A DNA stretch of 59,073 nucleotides from an uncultured Paracoccaceae bacterium (lineage in GTDB: Bacteria; Pseudomonadota; Alphaproteobacteria; Rhodobacterales; Rhodobacteraceae), in assembly GCA_947489325.1 (NCBI GenBank), contig CANLDA010000021.1, positions 1-59,073 of the forward strand, given 5' to 3'. Positions 43,678-52,976 of this stretch are shown one piece after another (within the stretch, counting starts at the first letter, position 1; the number at the start of each line of letters is the position of its first letter). The notes beneath the pieces are model-generated. The model saw only the letters and a program-made list of their open reading frames with translations. It was not told the origin of the DNA and searched no databases. The position numbers and the translations under genes are program-made.

Positions 43678-45312
43678 ATGAGACGCGCAGCCCTTGCATT
43701 GCTGGCCAAGAATATCACGCCTCCGAACCTGAGCATTATGCAGGACGAAGGGTTGAGCGTGGCGCGCGTACGCACAGAGGTGCTGTCGGGTCTGACTGTT
43801 GCACTGGCGTTGGTGCCCGAGGCGGTGGCGTTTGCCTTTGTTGCCGGGGTGCATCCGCTGGTTGGCCTTTATGCGGCGTTCTTGGTGGGTTTGGTCACAG
43901 CAATTTTCGGTGGGCGTCCGGGCATGATTTCAGGTGCAACCGGGGCATTGGCGGTTGTTATGGTTGCCTTGGTGGCAGATCACGGGGTGGAATACCTGTT
44001 TGCCACCGTGGTTTTGATGGGGATATTGCAGTTGATTGCCGGGGTGATGCATTGGGGGAGGTTCATCCGCCTTGTTCCACATCCGGTAATGCTGGGCTTT
44101 GTGAATGGTCTGGCGATCGTAATTTTTCTCGCTCAGCTAACGCAATTTAAGGTTCCGGGCACTGTCGAAAACACCGGTCATGGTGCTGGTGGGGGCGAAT
44201 GGTTGTCCGGGATGCCGCTGGTGCTGATGCTGGGCTTGGTAGCGATGACCATGACCATCATTTGGATCATGCCAAAGATCACCAAGGTTGTCCCTGCGCC
44301 TTTGGCTGGGATTGGTGTGGTTGCTGCGCTGGTGATCGGTATGGGGTTGGATGTGCCTCGGGTGGGTGATCTGGCCAGCATTGAAGGCGGTTTGCCTTTG
44401 TTCCATATCCCGATGGTGCCGCTGAATTTTGCCACGCTGGAAATCATTCTGCCTTATGCCGTGATTTTGGCCGCGATTGGTTTGATTGAATCATTGCTGA
44501 CGCTGAACCTTGTGGGTGAAATGACAGGCAAGCGCGGTGGTGCAAGCCAAGAATGTATCGCACAGGGCGCATCAAACGTGTTGACCGGGTTTTTCGGTGG
44601 CATGGGTGGGTGTGCGATGATCGGGCAATCCATGATCAACGTGAAATCAGGCGGACGCACCCGGATTGCCGGGATCGCAGCTGCGCTGTTTCTGTTGCTG
44701 TTTATTGTGGTGGCAAGCCCCGCGATTGAACAAATTCCGCTGGCCGCGCTGGTCGGGGTGATGTTCATGGTGGTGATCGGCACATTCGCGTGGAACTCGC
44801 TGAAGATCATGACCAAAGTGCCACTGACTGATGCCTTTGTGATTGTGTTGGTGACGGTTGTGACGGTTGCCACCGACCTTGCCATTGCGGTTGTGGTAGG
44901 GGTGATTGTCAGCGCGCTGGCTTATGCTTGGAACAACGCGCGGCGCATTCATGCGGTCACACGCGAATCTGAGAGTGACAAAGGCGCCAAAGTTTATGAA
45001 ATTCAGGGACCGCTGTTTTTCGGCAGCACCGATGGGTTTATCGAGTTGTTTGATATCGAACATGACCCTGACAGCGTGATTGTAGATTTCAAATACAGCC
45101 GTGTGGTGGATCAATCTGCATTGCAGGCGATTGAAGCTTTGGCGGGTAAATACGAAGACGCGGGTAAGAAAATTACCCTTCGTCACCTGAGCCGGGATTG
45201 TCATGATCTATTGAGCCGTGCAGGCCATCTTATGGTCGATAGTGATGACGATCCGGACTATGGTATTGCGGTGGATTACTCTGTGCGTACAGGTATTTTG
45301 GGTGGACACTAA
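43678..45312 (+). CDS. SulP-family anion transporter with STAS domain
   Basis: A 544-residue transporter. It begins with a cytoplasmic segment and then the SLC26/SulP core: VLSGLTVALALVPEAVAFAFVAGVHPLVGLYAAFLVGLVTAIFGGRPGMISGATGALAVVMVALV, about 12-14 helices, then a STAS domain (about residues 440-535; VYEIQGPLFFGSTDGFIELF, DFKYSRVVDQSALQAIEAL). Transport of sulfate, bicarbonate or dicarboxylate is possible; the sequence does not decide. ATG 43678 has AGGA 8 nt upstream; an earlier in-frame TTG at 43627 is less likely. Confidence 0.92.
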   Translation: MRRAALALLAKNITPPNLSIMQDEGLSVARVRTEVLSGLTVALALVPEAVAFAFVAGVHPLVGLYAAFLVGLVTAIFGGRPGMISGATGALAVVMVALVADHGVEYLFATVVLMGILQLIAGVMHWGRFIRLVPHPVMLGFVNGLAIVIFLAQLTQFKVPGTVENTGHGAGGGEWLSGMPLVLMLGLVAMTMTIIWIMPKITKVVPAPLAGIGVVAALVIGMGLDVPRVGDLASIEGGLPLFHIPMVPLNFATLEIILPYAVILAAIGLIESLLTLNLVGEMTGKRGGASQECIAQGASNVLTGFFGGMGGCAMIGQSMINVKSGGRTRIAGIAAALFLLLFIVVASPAIEQIPLAALVGVMFMVVIGTFAWNSLKIMTKVPLTDAFVIVLVTVVTVATDLAIAVVVGVIVSALAYAWNNARRIHAVTRESESDKGAKVYEIQGPLFFGSTDGFIELFDIEHDPDSVIVDFKYSRVVDQSALQAIEALAGKYEDAGKKITLRHLSRDCHDLLSRAGHLMVDSDDDPDYGIAVDYSVRTGILGGH

Positions 45313-45365
45313 GCAGGCCTGATCCAAAAGTGCGCCACTTGCGCGGCGCGCTTGATCTCTCGGTC

Positions 45366-45383
45366 ATTTTCAGAACTGAAAAT
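45366..45383. repeat. Perfect 8-bp inverted repeat between convergent genes
   Basis: ATTTTCAG-AA-CTGAAAAT lies in the 118-nt gap between the sulP and flavin-reductase stops. A T-run is missing on the plus strand, so it would be only a weak terminator; it may serve both convergent transcripts. Confidence 0.45.
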
Positions 45384-45430
45384 ATCCCTCGGGCTGGCGT
45401 TTATGTCGGCCCGATTTGCGTTTACAAAAG

Positions 45431-46039
45431 TCAGGACTCGGTGGGGCGCGACAGGCTGAAGAGGGTATCCACAGCTGTGTAGTCGCGATAGCCCAGCCGG
45501 GCGAGGGGACGGTATTTGGTCACGTCAAATACCCCATCAACCACGCAATCATCGCGCAGATGTATGCCGCTGACCACGCCTAGGATTAGAAAGTTTGCCT
45601 CTCCTGCCAATGGAATGACCTGTGTCATCCGGCATTCAAGGCTCGCAGGTGCATCCACAAGTCGTGGACAAGTTATCGTGTCGCATTGCACGGCCTCTAG
45701 CGCAGCTGCATCAAATTCATCCACCTCTCGCGGTAGATTGCCCGTGGTTATGTTCATCGCGTTACGCATCTCTTCGGCGACGATATTGACGCAGAAAACA
45801 CCGGTTTCACGAATGTTGGTCAAGGTGTCCTTGGTGCCGTGCTGATCTGATTTGGCCCCGGTAGAGGCAAACATGACCTGAGGCGGCGCATCGGCAACGC
45901 CATTGAAAAACGAGTAAGGGGCGAGATTGCGCAGCCCAATGGCATCTTGTGTGGAAATCCACGCGATTGGCCTTGGGGAAATAATGGCCTTGAACGGATC
46001 ATGTGGCAGCCCATGGCCATCCTGAGGGTGATAAAACAT
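45431..46039 (-). CDS. Flavin reductase family (FMN-binding split-barrel) protein
   Basis: A 202-residue protein with the HpaC/flavin-reductase-like split barrel: DPFKAIISPRPIAWISTQDAIGLRNLAPYSFFNGVADAPPQVMFASTG (FMN-binding RPIAWIST and AP.SFF), followed by KDTLTNIRETGVFCVNIV. Members include reductase partners of two-component monooxygenases and proteins of unknown role. No partner oxygenase is next to it. It is divergent from the adjacent GNAT gene across about 50 nt. Confidence 0.9.
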   Translation of the reverse strand: MFYHPQDGHGLPHDPFKAIISPRPIAWISTQDAIGLRNLAPYSFFNGVADAPPQVMFASTGAKSDQHGTKDTLTNIRETGVFCVNIVAEEMRNAMNITTGNLPREVDEFDAAALEAVQCDTITCPRLVDAPASLECRMTQVIPLAGEANFLILGVVSGIHLRDDCVVDGVFDVTKYRPLARLGYRDYTAVDTLFSLSRPTES

Positions 46040-46088
46040 CGCAACGCTCCTTCGTGTTTGCCCCAGACGTAACGCCGTGCTAGGGGCG

Positions 46089-46607
46089 ATGCCACTGAAT
46101 TTCTTGAGGCAAGCCTTGTTTCATCTAGCAACAGAAACGGCGGACGACTGGTGGGAGGTCGAAGCGCTGTATGATTTGTGCTTCGCACCCGGGCGCGAGG
46201 CGCTGTCGTCCTATCGTTTGCGCGATGGGGTTGATAGGGTTGCAGGTCTGTCACTGGTCGCGCGTGATGATACAGGTATTCTGTCTGGGGCCATTCGGTT
46301 TTGGCCTGTGCGAGTGGGGGATGCGGTGGCCCTTTTATTGGGGCCAGTTGCCGTACACCCAACCTGCCAAGGCGAAGGGTTAGGCGGTTTTTTGATTCGC
46401 GAAAGCCTTGAAATTGCGCGCACTTTAGGATGGCAGAGGGTGATCCTTGTCGGGGATGCGCCATATTACAAACGCTTCGGCTTTACCAAGTTGGATCATG
46501 TGACCATGCCGCCGCCCACCAACCCAGAAAGGGTGCTTGGGCAGGATTTGAGCGATGGTGCGTGGCAGGGTGTGACAGGACATGTGCGGTCTTGGATCGA
46601 CATATAA
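46089..46607 (+). CDS. GNAT acetyltransferase (YhbS-like)
   Basis: A 172-residue acetyltransferase with a clear acetyl-CoA site, LLGPVAVHPTCQGEGLGGFLIRESLEIARTLGWQRVILVGDAPYYKRFGF (about residues 81-130); the V.P.YQG.G.G motif and the ILVGD..YY.RFGF tail are typical of the YhbS/predicted N-acetyltransferase group. The target is unknown. The start is uncertain: the GTG at 46077 would add four residues. The gene is followed by the EcsC-family gene 28 nt later, likely in one operon. Confidence 0.87.
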   Translation: MPLNFLRQALFHLATETADDWWEVEALYDLCFAPGREALSSYRLRDGVDRVAGLSLVARDDTGILSGAIRFWPVRVGDAVALLLGPVAVHPTCQGEGLGGFLIRESLEIARTLGWQRVILVGDAPYYKRFGFTKLDHVTMPPPTNPERVLGQDLSDGAWQGVTGHVRSWIDI

Positions 46608-46635
46608 GACACTGATGGGGCTTGAATAGCGCCGT

Positions 46636-47415
46636 ATGATCGCCAATCTTAGATGTATGAAAGATCATATCTCTCAGACGACGACACCCGCGCAAGATAT
46701 TCAGGCGATGGCGGCGCGGTATCGCACGGCAAACGGGGTTGGCATCGAGGTGTTGAACCTGATTGGCACGCAGGCCGATGCATTGATCGAAACGCTTCCC
46801 CAACCGATCCGCGACAGGCTTGAGGATGTGACAGAACTTGCCCTTGGACAAGCTATGCAGCTTGCCCACGGCTCGCGTCGTGCCATCGGTGGACAATCAG
46901 ATTGGATGAACCGTGTGGTGACAACGGTTCTGGGCGCTGTAGGCGGGGTAGGGGGGGCGGCCACGGCCTTGACCGAACTGCCCTTAACCACCACGATTCT
47001 GCTGCGTGCCATTCAGGATGTGGCCGTGGCGCAAGGTTTTGACCCTACCTCAGAAAACGTGCGTTTTGACTGTATTCAGGTGTTTGCCGCCGCAGGTCCG
47101 CTTGCACGTGATGACGGAACCGATCTGGCATTTCTGGGCACGCGTATGGCACTGACAAGCGGCGGGGTGCAGAAAATGGCCGCATGGGTTGCCCCGCGCT
47201 TAGCCTCTGCTCTAGGGCAAAAGTTGGCAGCACAGGCTATCCCGGTTATTGGTGCTGCAGCAGGTGCAGCCACCAATTACGCCTACACACGATATTACCA
47301 AGACATGGCGTTTATCCATTTTGGCCTGCGTCGCCTCGCGATCGACAGCAACATTCCGCATGACGCATTGGTACGTGATTTCCGCATCGCGGTTCAGGCT
47401 GACACCCTGACGTGA
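46636..47415 (+). CDS. EcsC family protein
   Basis: A 259-residue protein of the EcsC domain family. Visible parts are a helical N-terminus, a glycine-rich hydrophobic segment VVTTVLGAVGGVGGAATALTELPLTTTILLRAIQDVAVAQG, KMAAWVAPRLASALGQKLAAQAIPVIGAAAGAATNYAYTRYYQDMAFIHFGLRRL. Its function is not established. The second hydrophobic stretch suggests membrane association. It is convergent with the DUF1203 gene 18 nt away. Confidence 0.85.
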   Translation: MIANLRCMKDHISQTTTPAQDIQAMAARYRTANGVGIEVLNLIGTQADALIETLPQPIRDRLEDVTELALGQAMQLAHGSRRAIGGQSDWMNRVVTTVLGAVGGVGGAATALTELPLTTTILLRAIQDVAVAQGFDPTSENVRFDCIQVFAAAGPLARDDGTDLAFLGTRMALTSGGVQKMAAWVAPRLASALGQKLAAQAIPVIGAAAGAATNYAYTRYYQDMAFIHFGLRRLAIDSNIPHDALVRDFRIAVQADTLT

Positions 47416-47433
47416 ACTGCAAATTGCGCAACC

Positions 47434-47901
47434 TCAAGCGCGCTCTATAACCCCGGAAAAACACCCGCGCTGGGCATAATGCGCGTGAATGTAGTGTATT
47501 GCAGGATTTTCAAACAACCGCAGAATGCTGGCCTCGATACCGTCTCCTTCGGCAAGATCAGCCTCTATGATACAGCCCTGCTGATCAATGCCTCGCAGTG
47601 CAAGGATGCGACGCTTCATGACATCCGGCACTGTTCCTATTGCGTCATAAACTTGATCAGCACCGTCCTTCACATAGATTGCGTGACGGGATCTGTAAGG
47701 CGTATCCACTGCCAAATGTTCATAGTTCAACAAAAGCGCGACATCGCCGATTTGCATGTCCTGCATGGTAATGCGATCGGGATAGCCGGGGTATTCATCC
47801 ACAGTTTTGCGGATCACACCTTGCGCGGCAAGCTCTGCCTCTGATAGTCCAAAATATTTGCGAAATGGGTCCGGCGCGATGCCTTTGATACGATAGGTCA
47901 T
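47434..47901 (-). CDS. DUF1203 protein
   Basis: A 155-residue cytoplasmic protein of the DUF1203 family, recognised by the conserved N-terminal FRKYFGLSEAELAAQGVIRKTVDEYPGYPDRITMQDMQIGDVALLLNYEHL, the VDTPYRSRHAIYV block and the C-terminal FENPAIHYIHAHYAQRGCFSGVIERA. The function is unknown. It is monocistronic, with a hairpin-rich region upstream. Confidence 0.85.
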   Translation of the reverse strand: MTYRIKGIAPDPFRKYFGLSEAELAAQGVIRKTVDEYPGYPDRITMQDMQIGDVALLLNYEHLAVDTPYRSRHAIYVKDGADQVYDAIGTVPDVMKRRILALRGIDQQGCIIEADLAEGDGIEASILRLFENPAIHYIHAHYAQRGCFSGVIERA

Positions 47902-48032
47902 GATGACAGGCTCCTTTAAGCAATGATGATCCTTTTGCTATAGAGACCAGGGCCAATTGTTGGCAGCCCGTTTCCTGCGCAATCGCCAGACAGATCAGAT
48001 ACTTCTTCTTGGTCAAAATATCCTGGGGTGAA

Positions 48033-48145
48033 TGCGGCTTGCCGCAAAGGGGCAAAGCCCCTGACCCGAGCGTTAGCGAGGGCCGCGCCCAACGCTCTGA
48101 TCGACATTTTAATGTCGCAAGGAGCGGCGGGAGCCCCTCGCCGAT
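48033..48145. repeat. Cluster of hairpins (palindromic intergenic repeat)
   Basis: Within about 115 nt lie TGCGGC-TT-GCCGCA (48033-48046), GGGGC-AAA-GCCCC (48049-48061), a GAGCGTT...AACGCTC stem enclosing GGGC-CGC-GCCC (48068-48097), CGACATT-TT-AATGTCG (48102-48117) and a GGCG...CGCC stem near 48126-48142. The order of consecutive perfect hairpins suggests a REP/BIME-like element or a structured RNA downstream of ptsP. The rest of 47902-48157 contains no gene. Confidence 0.6.
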
Positions 48146-48157
48146 GAGTGCCGAAAA

Positions 48158-50401
48158 TTAACTTTGTGTGCGTAAAAAATCCATTACAGCGGGGCGCACT
48201 GATTGTTCGCCATGCTCACGTGCTGCGTGAATCACTTCTTTTAGCTCGCTCAGGTTGGTGCGGCGCAACAGCGATTTCACGGGCCCAATGGATGCTGGGC
48301 GCATTGACAGTGTGCGCATGCCTATGGCGGCCAAACACAGGGCCTCAATTGGGCGGCCCGCGTCTTCACCACAAAACGACAGCGGAGTGTTCGTAACGTG
48401 GCAGCGCTCCACAATGCCCTCAAGAAAGGTCAGGAAACTGACATTCAACGTATCATAGCGCCGTCGTACACGTTCATTTTCGCGGTCAGCAGCAAAGAAG
48501 AACTGTTTCAAATCATTGCCGCCAATGGAGAGAAAGCCAACGTCTTCAAAAAATTGCTGCGGTGCAAAGGCAAGGCTGGGGGTTTCCAGCATCGCACCAA
48601 TTTCCAACGAGGCAGGCAATGGATGGCCCAGAATGCGCTCGCGTTCCATCGCCTTGTCCATCTCGGCCTTGGCTGCGCGGTATTCTTCGTATTGCGCAAC
48701 AAACGGGAACATGACGGTCAAAGCCCGTCCATTGGCGGCCCGTATCAGCGCTTGCAGCTGCATGCGCATGACGCCGGGCTTGTCCAGTCCCACACGTATC
48801 GCGCGCCATCCCATTGCGGGGTTGGGTTCATCATGTGGTGTCATATAGGGCAACACCTTGTCTGACCCGATGTCCAATGTGCGAAACACCACGCGCATGC
48901 CGCCTGCGGCGTCCATAACCCGTGAATACAGCGCGGCCAATTCGGTACGTTGGGGCATTTTGTTGCGGATCAGGAACTGTAATTCTGTACGAAACAGCCC
49001 CACGCCTTCGGCACCAGAGGTGGGCAAACTTGGCAGATCGGCCATGAGACCTGCGTTCATGTGCAGCTCAACAATGGCTCCGTCAGGCGTTTCGGCAGGT
49101 TTGTCCCGGATAGAGCTGTACCTTTCCTGCGCTTTCGCTTGCATGGCGATCTTGTCGCGAAAGGCTGTGACAATAGACTCGTCTGGACGTAAGTGTACGC
49201 GACCCAGATCGCCATCCACCATGATCTGATCCCCATTCAGGGCCTCTGTGGTGATGCGTTCGGCGTGAATGACCAAAGGAATAGCAAGAGCACGCGCCAC
49301 AATGGTCGCATGCGACCCAACAGAGCCTTCTTCCAGCACAATCCCCTTGAGACCGCGACCATATTCCAACAATTCGGCCGGGCCGATATTGCGGGCCACC
49401 AAAATGGGATTGGCAGGCAAATCAGCGCTGCTGGTTTGTCCTTGGCCGGTCAGAATGCGCAACAAGCGGTTGGACAGGTCATCCAGATCATGCAGACGGT
49501 CGCGCAAATAGGCATCCTGTGCCTGAGACATGCGCGCACGCGCTGTGGACTGTTCTTTTTCCACCGCGGCCTCGGCAGAGAGGCCTTGGGCGATGTCCTG
49601 TTCCATGCGGCGCATCCAGCCTTTGGAATTGGCAAACATCCGGTAGGTTTCGAGAACTTGTAGCTGTTCTTTGTCGCCGCCCTGCGCACCTTCGAGCATA
49701 CGATCCACACCGATGCGCAATTGATCCACTGCCTCATTCAGACGGTTCAGTTCGGCCTCGGGATCATCGGCGATGGGGTTGGTGACAACCACGCGGGGTT
49801 CGTGCAGCCACACGTTGCCCTCTGCCGCACCTTCTTGGGCGCAGGCGCCTTTGAACATGACAGATTGCTGGTGACGCGCAGACAGGGCCGCGCCTTCGCC
49901 GATGAATGCGCCCAATTCGGTCATTTCTGCCAAAACCATGGCGACCACTTCCAGCGCATAAATCTCATCGGCGGAATAATCGCGGGTGTCTTTGGATTGC
50001 ACCACCAGAACGCCAAGTTTTTCGCCAAGGCGTTGAATCGGTACACCGCAGAAAGAGGTGAAGCTTTCCTCGCCTGTTTCCGGCATGAACCGAAAGCCTT
50101 TGGTAGAAGGGGCATTATCAGTGTTTATGATGCGCGAATATTTTGCAACGCGCCCCACCAGACCTTCGCCCATGCGTAGACGGGTTTGGTGGACGGATTC
50201 CGAGTTCAAACCCTCGGTAGCACAGAGTTCCAGAGTTTCCTCATCGCGAAACAGATAGATAGAGCACACTTCGGTGCCCATCGAATTCGCGATTAAATGC
50301 ACGATCTTGTCCAGACGCGCCTGACCGGCGCTGTCCTCAGCCATTGCTTCGCGCAAGCGACCCAGCAATTTGCGGCTTTCGGTTTCTGATCTTTCAGCCA
50401 T
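48158..50401 (-). CDS. ptsP: Phosphoenolpyruvate-protein phosphotransferase PtsP (EI-Ntr)
   Basis: A 747-residue nitrogen-related PTS enzyme I. An N-terminal GAF domain (about residues 20-160; VCSIYLFRDEETLELCATEGLN) senses small molecules (glutamine in related systems). The EI domains follow: HPr-binding, the phosphohistidine in GSVGSHATIVARALAIPLV (His in SHATI) and the PEP-binding barrel (VGLFRTELQFL, EPNPAMGWRAIRVGLDKPG, FLSIGGNDLKQFFFAADREN, PLSFCGEDAGRPIEALCLAAIGMRTLSM). The enzyme phosphorylates NPr and so controls potassium, nitrogen and PHB metabolism. It is 62 nt downstream of lysC. Confidence 0.95.
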   Translation of the reverse strand: MAERSETESRKLLGRLREAMAEDSAGQARLDKIVHLIANSMGTEVCSIYLFRDEETLELCATEGLNSESVHQTRLRMGEGLVGRVAKYSRIINTDNAPSTKGFRFMPETGEESFTSFCGVPIQRLGEKLGVLVVQSKDTRDYSADEIYALEVVAMVLAEMTELGAFIGEGAALSARHQQSVMFKGACAQEGAAEGNVWLHEPRVVVTNPIADDPEAELNRLNEAVDQLRIGVDRMLEGAQGGDKEQLQVLETYRMFANSKGWMRRMEQDIAQGLSAEAAVEKEQSTARARMSQAQDAYLRDRLHDLDDLSNRLLRILTGQGQTSSADLPANPILVARNIGPAELLEYGRGLKGIVLEEGSVGSHATIVARALAIPLVIHAERITTEALNGDQIMVDGDLGRVHLRPDESIVTAFRDKIAMQAKAQERYSSIRDKPAETPDGAIVELHMNAGLMADLPSLPTSGAEGVGLFRTELQFLIRNKMPQRTELAALYSRVMDAAGGMRVVFRTLDIGSDKVLPYMTPHDEPNPAMGWRAIRVGLDKPGVMRMQLQALIRAANGRALTVMFPFVAQYEEYRAAKAEMDKAMERERILGHPLPASLEIGAMLETPSLAFAPQQFFEDVGFLSIGGNDLKQFFFAADRENERVRRRYDTLNVSFLTFLEGIVERCHVTNTPLSFCGEDAGRPIEALCLAAIGMRTLSMRPASIGPVKSLLRRTNLSELKEVIHAAREHGEQSVRPAVMDFLRTQS

Positions 50402-50463
50402 TCAGCTCAACTTTCATGCGCGCTGACCAATGTGCCGCGCGCACGAAGATTCGTGAGAACGGA

Positions 50464-51699
50464 TCAGGCAGCTTTCTCTAGTTCGAACGCATCATGCAGG
50501 GCTTGGACCGCAAGTTCCATGTATTTTCGATCAATCAGCACGGAAATTTTGATTTCCGAGGTGGTGATGACCTTAATATTGATGCCTTCGTCTGAAAGAA
50601 CCTTGAACATCTTGGCTGCAACCCCTGATTGTGAGCGCATGCCGATTCCTACAACCGAAACCTTACATACGTCTTCATCTGCGACCAATTCGGCAAAGTT
50701 GATTTCCTTGCCGCGAATTTCTGTCATGGCCTTTTCAGCGCGCGCCACCTGATCGGTAGGCAGGCTGAAGGTCATGTCGGTGCGCCCTTCGTCCGAAATA
50801 TTCTGAACGATCATATCGACGTTCACGCCCGCATCTGACAACGCCCCAAAGATAACGGTCGCGATGCCCGGACGGTCAGCAACCGACAGTAGGGTCATTT
50901 TAGCTTCGTCGCGTGAATAGGCGACGCCTGAGACGACATTGGATTCCATGATTTCCTCCTCATCGCAGACCAGCGTGCCGGCCTCGTCGGATTGTTCTTC
51001 GAAAGAGCTTAGGACGCGCAGCTTTACCTTAAAGCGCATCGCCAGTTCGACAGATCGGGTTTGCAGGACCTTGGCACCAAGACTGGCCAATTCCAACATT
51101 TCTTCAAAGGCGATCCTGTCCAGTTTGCGCGCCTTTTCACAGATGCGCGGATCGGTCGTGTAAACGCCATCTACATCTGTGTAGATGTCGCAGCGTTCTG
51201 CGCCAAATGCGGCAGCAAAGGCCACGGCTGTGGTGTCTGATCCGCCTCGGCCCAGCGTGGTAATACGGCCTTCGGGGCTGACACCCTGAAATCCGGCAAC
51301 CACGGCGACGCGCATGCCTTCGCCAAATTTGGCCATGATGTTGGCGGGCGGAATGTCCTCGATCCGGGCCTGGCTGTGGGCGGCTGTTGTCATGACCGGC
51401 ACTTGCCAGCCCTGCCAGCTGCGCGCGGGAATATCCATTTCCTGCAACGTCAGCGCCATAAGCCCTGCGGTCACGTTCTCTCCAGAGCTGACAACGGCGT
51501 CATATTCACGGGCGTCATACAAAGGCGAGGTTTCGTTTACCCATCCAACCAATTCATTGGTTTTGCCGGACATGGCCGAGACAATGACAATCACGTCATA
51601 GCCTTTGGCCACTTCGACGCCGACGCGTTTTGCCACGCGGCGGATGCGATCAAGATTGGCAACAGAGGTGCCACCGAATTTCATTACAAGAACGGGCAT
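50464..51699 (-). CDS. lysC: Aspartate kinase
   Basis: A 411-residue first enzyme of the aspartate pathway (Lys, Thr, Met). The kinase domain begins VLVMKFGGTSVANLDRIRRVA and includes SSGENVTAGLMALTLQEM and GRGGSDTTAVAFAAAFGAERCDIYTDVDGVYTTDPRI; two ACT domains occupy about residues 265-405 (VADRPGIATVIFGALSDAGVNVDMIVQN and VGIGMRSQSGVAAKMFKVLSDEGINIKVI), typical of feedback-inhibited enzymes. Threonine synthase (thrC), a later step of the same pathway, is at 29 kb. It is probably co-transcribed with ptsP. Confidence 0.97.
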   Translation of the reverse strand: MPVLVMKFGGTSVANLDRIRRVAKRVGVEVAKGYDVIVIVSAMSGKTNELVGWVNETSPLYDAREYDAVVSSGENVTAGLMALTLQEMDIPARSWQGWQVPVMTTAAHSQARIEDIPPANIMAKFGEGMRVAVVAGFQGVSPEGRITTLGRGGSDTTAVAFAAAFGAERCDIYTDVDGVYTTDPRICEKARKLDRIAFEEMLELASLGAKVLQTRSVELAMRFKVKLRVLSSFEEQSDEAGTLVCDEEEIMESNVVSGVAYSRDEAKMTLLSVADRPGIATVIFGALSDAGVNVDMIVQNISDEGRTDMTFSLPTDQVARAEKAMTEIRGKEINFAELVADEDVCKVSVVGIGMRSQSGVAAKMFKVLSDEGINIKVITTSEIKISVLIDRKYMELAVQALHDAFELEKAA

Positions 51700-51955
51700 G
51701 TCTTTTCCCTGCTCAAAAGGTCCGGGGCGGTTTACGCCTTGAGGGCACAGGTATCAAGGCGCAGGTCGACACAATCCGCCGATGTTGGCGCAAACGGGCA
51801 CATTCATTGCAGGCCGTCCTGTGATTTTTCCACACCTGCGGCATGCTCTCCAATTTAACAGAAATACAAAGGGGAGACGGCGCTTGGTCCGAATCAAAAC
51901 CCGATCTTACAGGAAAAAATGGAAGGGCAATTTGAAGGACAAAGCTCGCCCACAC

Positions 51956-52384
51956 CTAAGGTCGCATTGCTTTGATAACGCGCTCACTGAGAGCCAAGAA
52001 TTGCGCCTGTTCTTCGCTTGATAGCCCAGAGAGCGCAAAAGCGTTTTGATCGTGCGCCGCCTGATAAGCGTGCTCTTTGATGGCCATTGCGCGTTCTGTC
52101 AGCCATATCTTTTGAGAACGGGCATCTGATGGGTTTTTGGTGCGACGTATCAGCGTGTCGCGCTCCATGCGGGTCAATGTATTGGCCAGAGTTGCTTGTT
52201 CCAGGTCGAGCCTTTCAAGCAATTCCTTTTGCGTAACGCCGTCTTTCTCCCACAGTTCAAGCAAGATTGGGAACTGGCCAATGACAATACCCAGCGGTGC
52301 GATCCTGTCTTGAAGCCCTTTTGCAAAAAGGCGGGCCAAATGGTTCACGATGAACCCTGCGGATTGGGATTTTTCAAACGTCAT
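51956..52384 (-). CDS. MarR-family transcriptional regulator
   Basis: A 142-residue winged-helix regulator: helix 1-2 region NHLARLFAKGLQDRIAPLGIVIGQFPILLELWEKDGVTQKELLERLDLEQATLANTLTRMERDTLIRRTKNPSDARSQKIWLTERA contains the DARS wing signature (SDARSQ). It is divergent from a predicted membrane protein; a large palindrome stands between them. It probably represses itself and the membrane protein; the inducer is unknown. Confidence 0.9.
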   Translation of the reverse strand: MTFEKSQSAGFIVNHLARLFAKGLQDRIAPLGIVIGQFPILLELWEKDGVTQKELLERLDLEQATLANTLTRMERDTLIRRTKNPSDARSQKIWLTERAMAIKEHAYQAAHDQNAFALSGLSSEEQAQFLALSERVIKAMRP

Positions 52385-52403
52385 GGTGTGGTTTTATCAC
52401 TTG

Positions 52404-52439
52404 CATAGCTTGCTATTCAATATTATATAGCAAGCTATG
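52404..52439. promoter_or_regulatory. Tandem MarR operator candidate
   Basis: CATAGCTTGCTAT (52404-52416) and ATAGCAAGCTATG (52427-52439) are perfect 13-bp inverted repeats 10 nt apart; each arm is itself an inverted repeat ATAGC-NN-GCTAT. The left end is 20 nt from the marR start and the right end about 90 nt from the next gene, so it covers both divergent promoters. Confidence 0.7.
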
Positions 52440-52529
52440 TATAAATCAATGAGGCCATATAATTCCAAAATCGCCACTGAAATCTTCGGGCGGGCTGGCT
52501 GAACTGGTAAACCTAATGGAGATGTTGAA

Positions 52530-52976
52530 ATGAAGGCGAAACTTCACGCAGGTGCTGGCGTTATTGGCTTTGTGACTATTTTGCTGTTCTGGACCTCGAC
52601 GGTCTATTCAGAACTTTTTGGCGCTGTGGTCACAATTGTTGCGGTCAAAGGCATGATTTTGAAGGGCATGTTCGTTCTTATTCCGGCAATGGCAGTTGTG
52701 GGTGCCTCTGGCATGTCCATGGGGCGCAAAAGAAAGGATGCACCGGCACGGGCCAAAATACGTCGTATGCCAATCATCGCGGTCAATGGTTTGCTGATAC
52801 TGGTACCCTCGGCGATTTTCCTTGAGGCCCGGGCCAGCGCCGGTATTTTTGACAATGCTTTTTACGCGGTTCAAATTGTGGAACTGATGGCGGGGGCAGT
52901 GAACCTGTGTCTGATGGGCCTCAATATTCGAGACGGGCGCGCAATGGTGAAGCGTAGAAAGCAACGCGGCGGGTAG
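52530..52976 (+). CDS. Predicted four-span membrane protein, unknown function
   Basis: A 148-residue protein with hydrophobic segments at about residues 8-27 (AGVIGFVTILLFWTSTVYSE), 45-65 (MFVLIPAMAVVGASGMSM), 82-102 and 112-132, and a basic C-terminus (MVKRRKQRGG). I do not recognise the family. The divergent MarR gene and the palindrome between them suggest an inducible membrane function such as detoxification or stress response. GGAG precedes the ATG with an 8-nt spacer. Confidence 0.75.
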   Translation: MKAKLHAGAGVIGFVTILLFWTSTVYSELFGAVVTIVAVKGMILKGMFVLIPAMAVVGASGMSMGRKRKDAPARAKIRRMPIIAVNGLLILVPSAIFLEARASAGIFDNAFYAVQIVELMAGAVNLCLMGLNIRDGRAMVKRRKQRGG

